Notes under the pieces: generated by a model
The model's input: the letters and a program-made list of their open reading frames with translations, nothing else
Database searches by the model: none
What the model was told of the DNA's origin: nothing
DNA from: Chloroflexota bacterium
Lineage (GTDB): Bacteria; Chloroflexota; Anaerolineae; Aggregatilineales; J027
DNA length: 39,217 bases
Assembly (NCBI GenBank): GCA_010092845.1
Contig: JAADYW010000109.1
Coordinates: forward strand, 1 to 39,217
Direction of reading: 5' to 3'
Program-made: the position numbers and the translations under genes
Shown: piece by piece, positions 38,001 to 39,217 of the stretch
How the letters are laid out: every line of letters starts with the position of its first letter
Position numbering within the stretch: position 1 is the stretch's first letter

Positions 38001-38729
38001 TTAGGGCACCGCTTTGAGCAAATTCTTCGCCGAACGTTCAATCGCGTGGCCGGGCGGTACCACCAAGAATTCATCCGACGACCACTCGCCTTCCAGCAGC
38101 ATCTCCAACAAGCGACGATTCCCCGCGAGCCGCATGAATTGCCAATCGCGGCGTGCCGCCTGTGCCCGCGCCTCGGCTTCGAGAGCTTCCCCATCAACCA
38201 GTCCGGTGTCGATGTAGACGGCACGCGTATAGTGCTGACTCCACTCGCCCATCACTTCCATCAGGTAGTTCGCGTTGTCTTCGCCATACTTCTGGACATA
38301 TTCAGCGTACACATCATCCATGGGACTCGGGAAGCCAGCTCCCAGGCCGCCGCGGTTTCCGCTCCGCTCAAGATACTCCAGACTGTACCAATACGTACCG
38401 GGATGGTCGTCGAATTCCTGCTGGTAACGCTGTTGAGAGCCCAGATACAGGGTAATACAGTCATGGGCACGGGGGAGGACCATCTGCGTATGCTCGGCCC
38501 GCAAGCCAAGCGTCGCGTTGCCACACAAGCCGTAGACCAAGAGAATCGCGTCGCACATGCCCGGCTCAATCGCGTCAATGTGGGCCTGAAGTTGCTGGCG
38601 TAATGTTCGGGGACGATCATGCAACCCTTGATCCAGCAACCGCACTGAGATCGCCGCCGGGGTTGAAGCCGCAATATGATAGACGCTGCGGGCCAGCGCC
38701 GTACAGGTGAGCGCGATATAGTGGGTCAC
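38001..38729 (-). CDS. DUF1638-like protein
   Basis: IALTCTALARSVYHIA...LDQGLHDRPRTLRQQLQAHIDAIEPGMCDAILLVYGLCGNATLGLRAEHTQMVLPRAHDCITLYLGSQQRYQQEF resembles the DUF1638 family (GLCG and PRAHDCIxLxLGS segments). Recognised from memory, not searched. Confidence 0.75.
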   Translation of the reverse strand: MTHYIALTCTALARSVYHIAASTPAAISVRLLDQGLHDRPRTLRQQLQAHIDAIEPGMCDAILLVYGLCGNATLGLRAEHTQMVLPRAHDCITLYLGSQQRYQQEFDDHPGTYWYSLEYLERSGNRGGLGAGFPSPMDDVYAEYVQKYGEDNANYLMEVMGEWSQHYTRAVYIDTGLVDGEALEAEARAQAARRDWQFMRLAGNRRLLEMLLEGEWSSDEFLVVPPGHAIERSAKNLLKAVP

Positions 38730-39217
38730 GCCATCTCTTTCAACGCTGCCGCGATCGCCTGAATATGGGCCGGAGTGCTGCCACAGCAGGCGCCAACGAT
38801 CCGAGCACCCAACTCGCGCAACCGACAGGCATAGGCTGCCATCTCAGCCGGGGTCGCATCATAGACTGAGCGGCCCTCCACCATCCGAGGAAGGCCAGCA
38901 TTGGCCTTCGCGACGAGGGGTACCCCTGGCCCCGCCTTGTGCATGGCGGCAATTACCGTCTCAATCTCAGACGGGCCGTTGCCACAGTTGGCACCCAAGG
39001 CCGCCACGGAGAGTGCATCAAGGGTGGCGACTGCTTGTTCTGGTGTAACACCCATCATGGTCCGGCCACCGGTATCAAAGGTCATCGTCGTCACCACTGG
39101 CAGCTCAGGTGCCACCCGCCGGCAAGCCTCAACGGCCGCCTCAACCTCCCTGAGATCAGCCATTGTCTCGATCCAGAAGACATCTACTCCACCGGCCAGC
39201 AGTGCACGGGCCTGGTC
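38726..39217 (-). CDS. Homocysteine S-methyltransferase / MetH N-terminal domain-like protein, 5' end truncated by the window
   Basis: DQARALLAGGVDVFWIETMADLREVEAAVEA, TMTFDTGGRTMMGVTPEQAV, ALGANCGNGPSE, KANAGLP, GARIVGACCGSTPAHIQAIA (Zn-thiolate NC and CC motifs). The reading frame stays open to the window edge. Confidence 0.88.
   Translation of the reverse strand, partial: DQARALLAGGVDVFWIETMADLREVEAAVEACRRVAPELPVVTTMTFDTGGRTMMGVTPEQAVATLDALSVAALGANCGNGPSEIETVIAAMHKAGPGVPLVAKANAGLPRMVEGRSVYDATPAEMAAYACRLRELGARIVGACCGSTPAHIQAIAAALKEMA

Overview
This 39.2-kb window looks like bacterial chromosome, probably Chloroflexota/Anaerolineae-like judging by protein style (inference, no search run). 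I can support 28 protein-coding genes, and no rRNA, tRNA or CRISPR. From left to right: a structured remnant resembling the right end of an IS200/IS605 (TnpB/omega-RNA type) element; coaX and coaBC, convergent; a metallophosphoesterase; class I FBP aldolase; a WecA/TagO/MraY-like transferase; a probable heme-import operon headed by a secreted alpha/alpha-toroid protein (toroid-hmuT-hmuU-hmuV); pfkA; a fused ADP-forming acyl-CoA synthetase-GNAT protein; a VWA-FHA protein convergent with a 1487-aa Ser/Thr kinase-nSTAND-TM-14xWD40 protein; a three-gene two-component cluster apparently co-oriented with that kinase; an orphan sugar-type solute-binding protein; cydA-cydB-cydD-cydC; an acyl-ACP-desaturase-like ferritin-fold protein; a second HK/RR pair; xylA-xylB; and a DUF1638-like gene overlapping a truncated homocysteine-methyltransferase-like gene. 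The best candidates for something under-described are (i) the toroid protein leading the heme importer operon, with a 26-bp perfect palindrome and a 1.5-domain substrate-binding protein, and (ii) the membrane-spanning kinase-STAND-WD40 protein with an atypical HRDLQP catalytic loop, next to an FHA reader and a His-Asp cluster.
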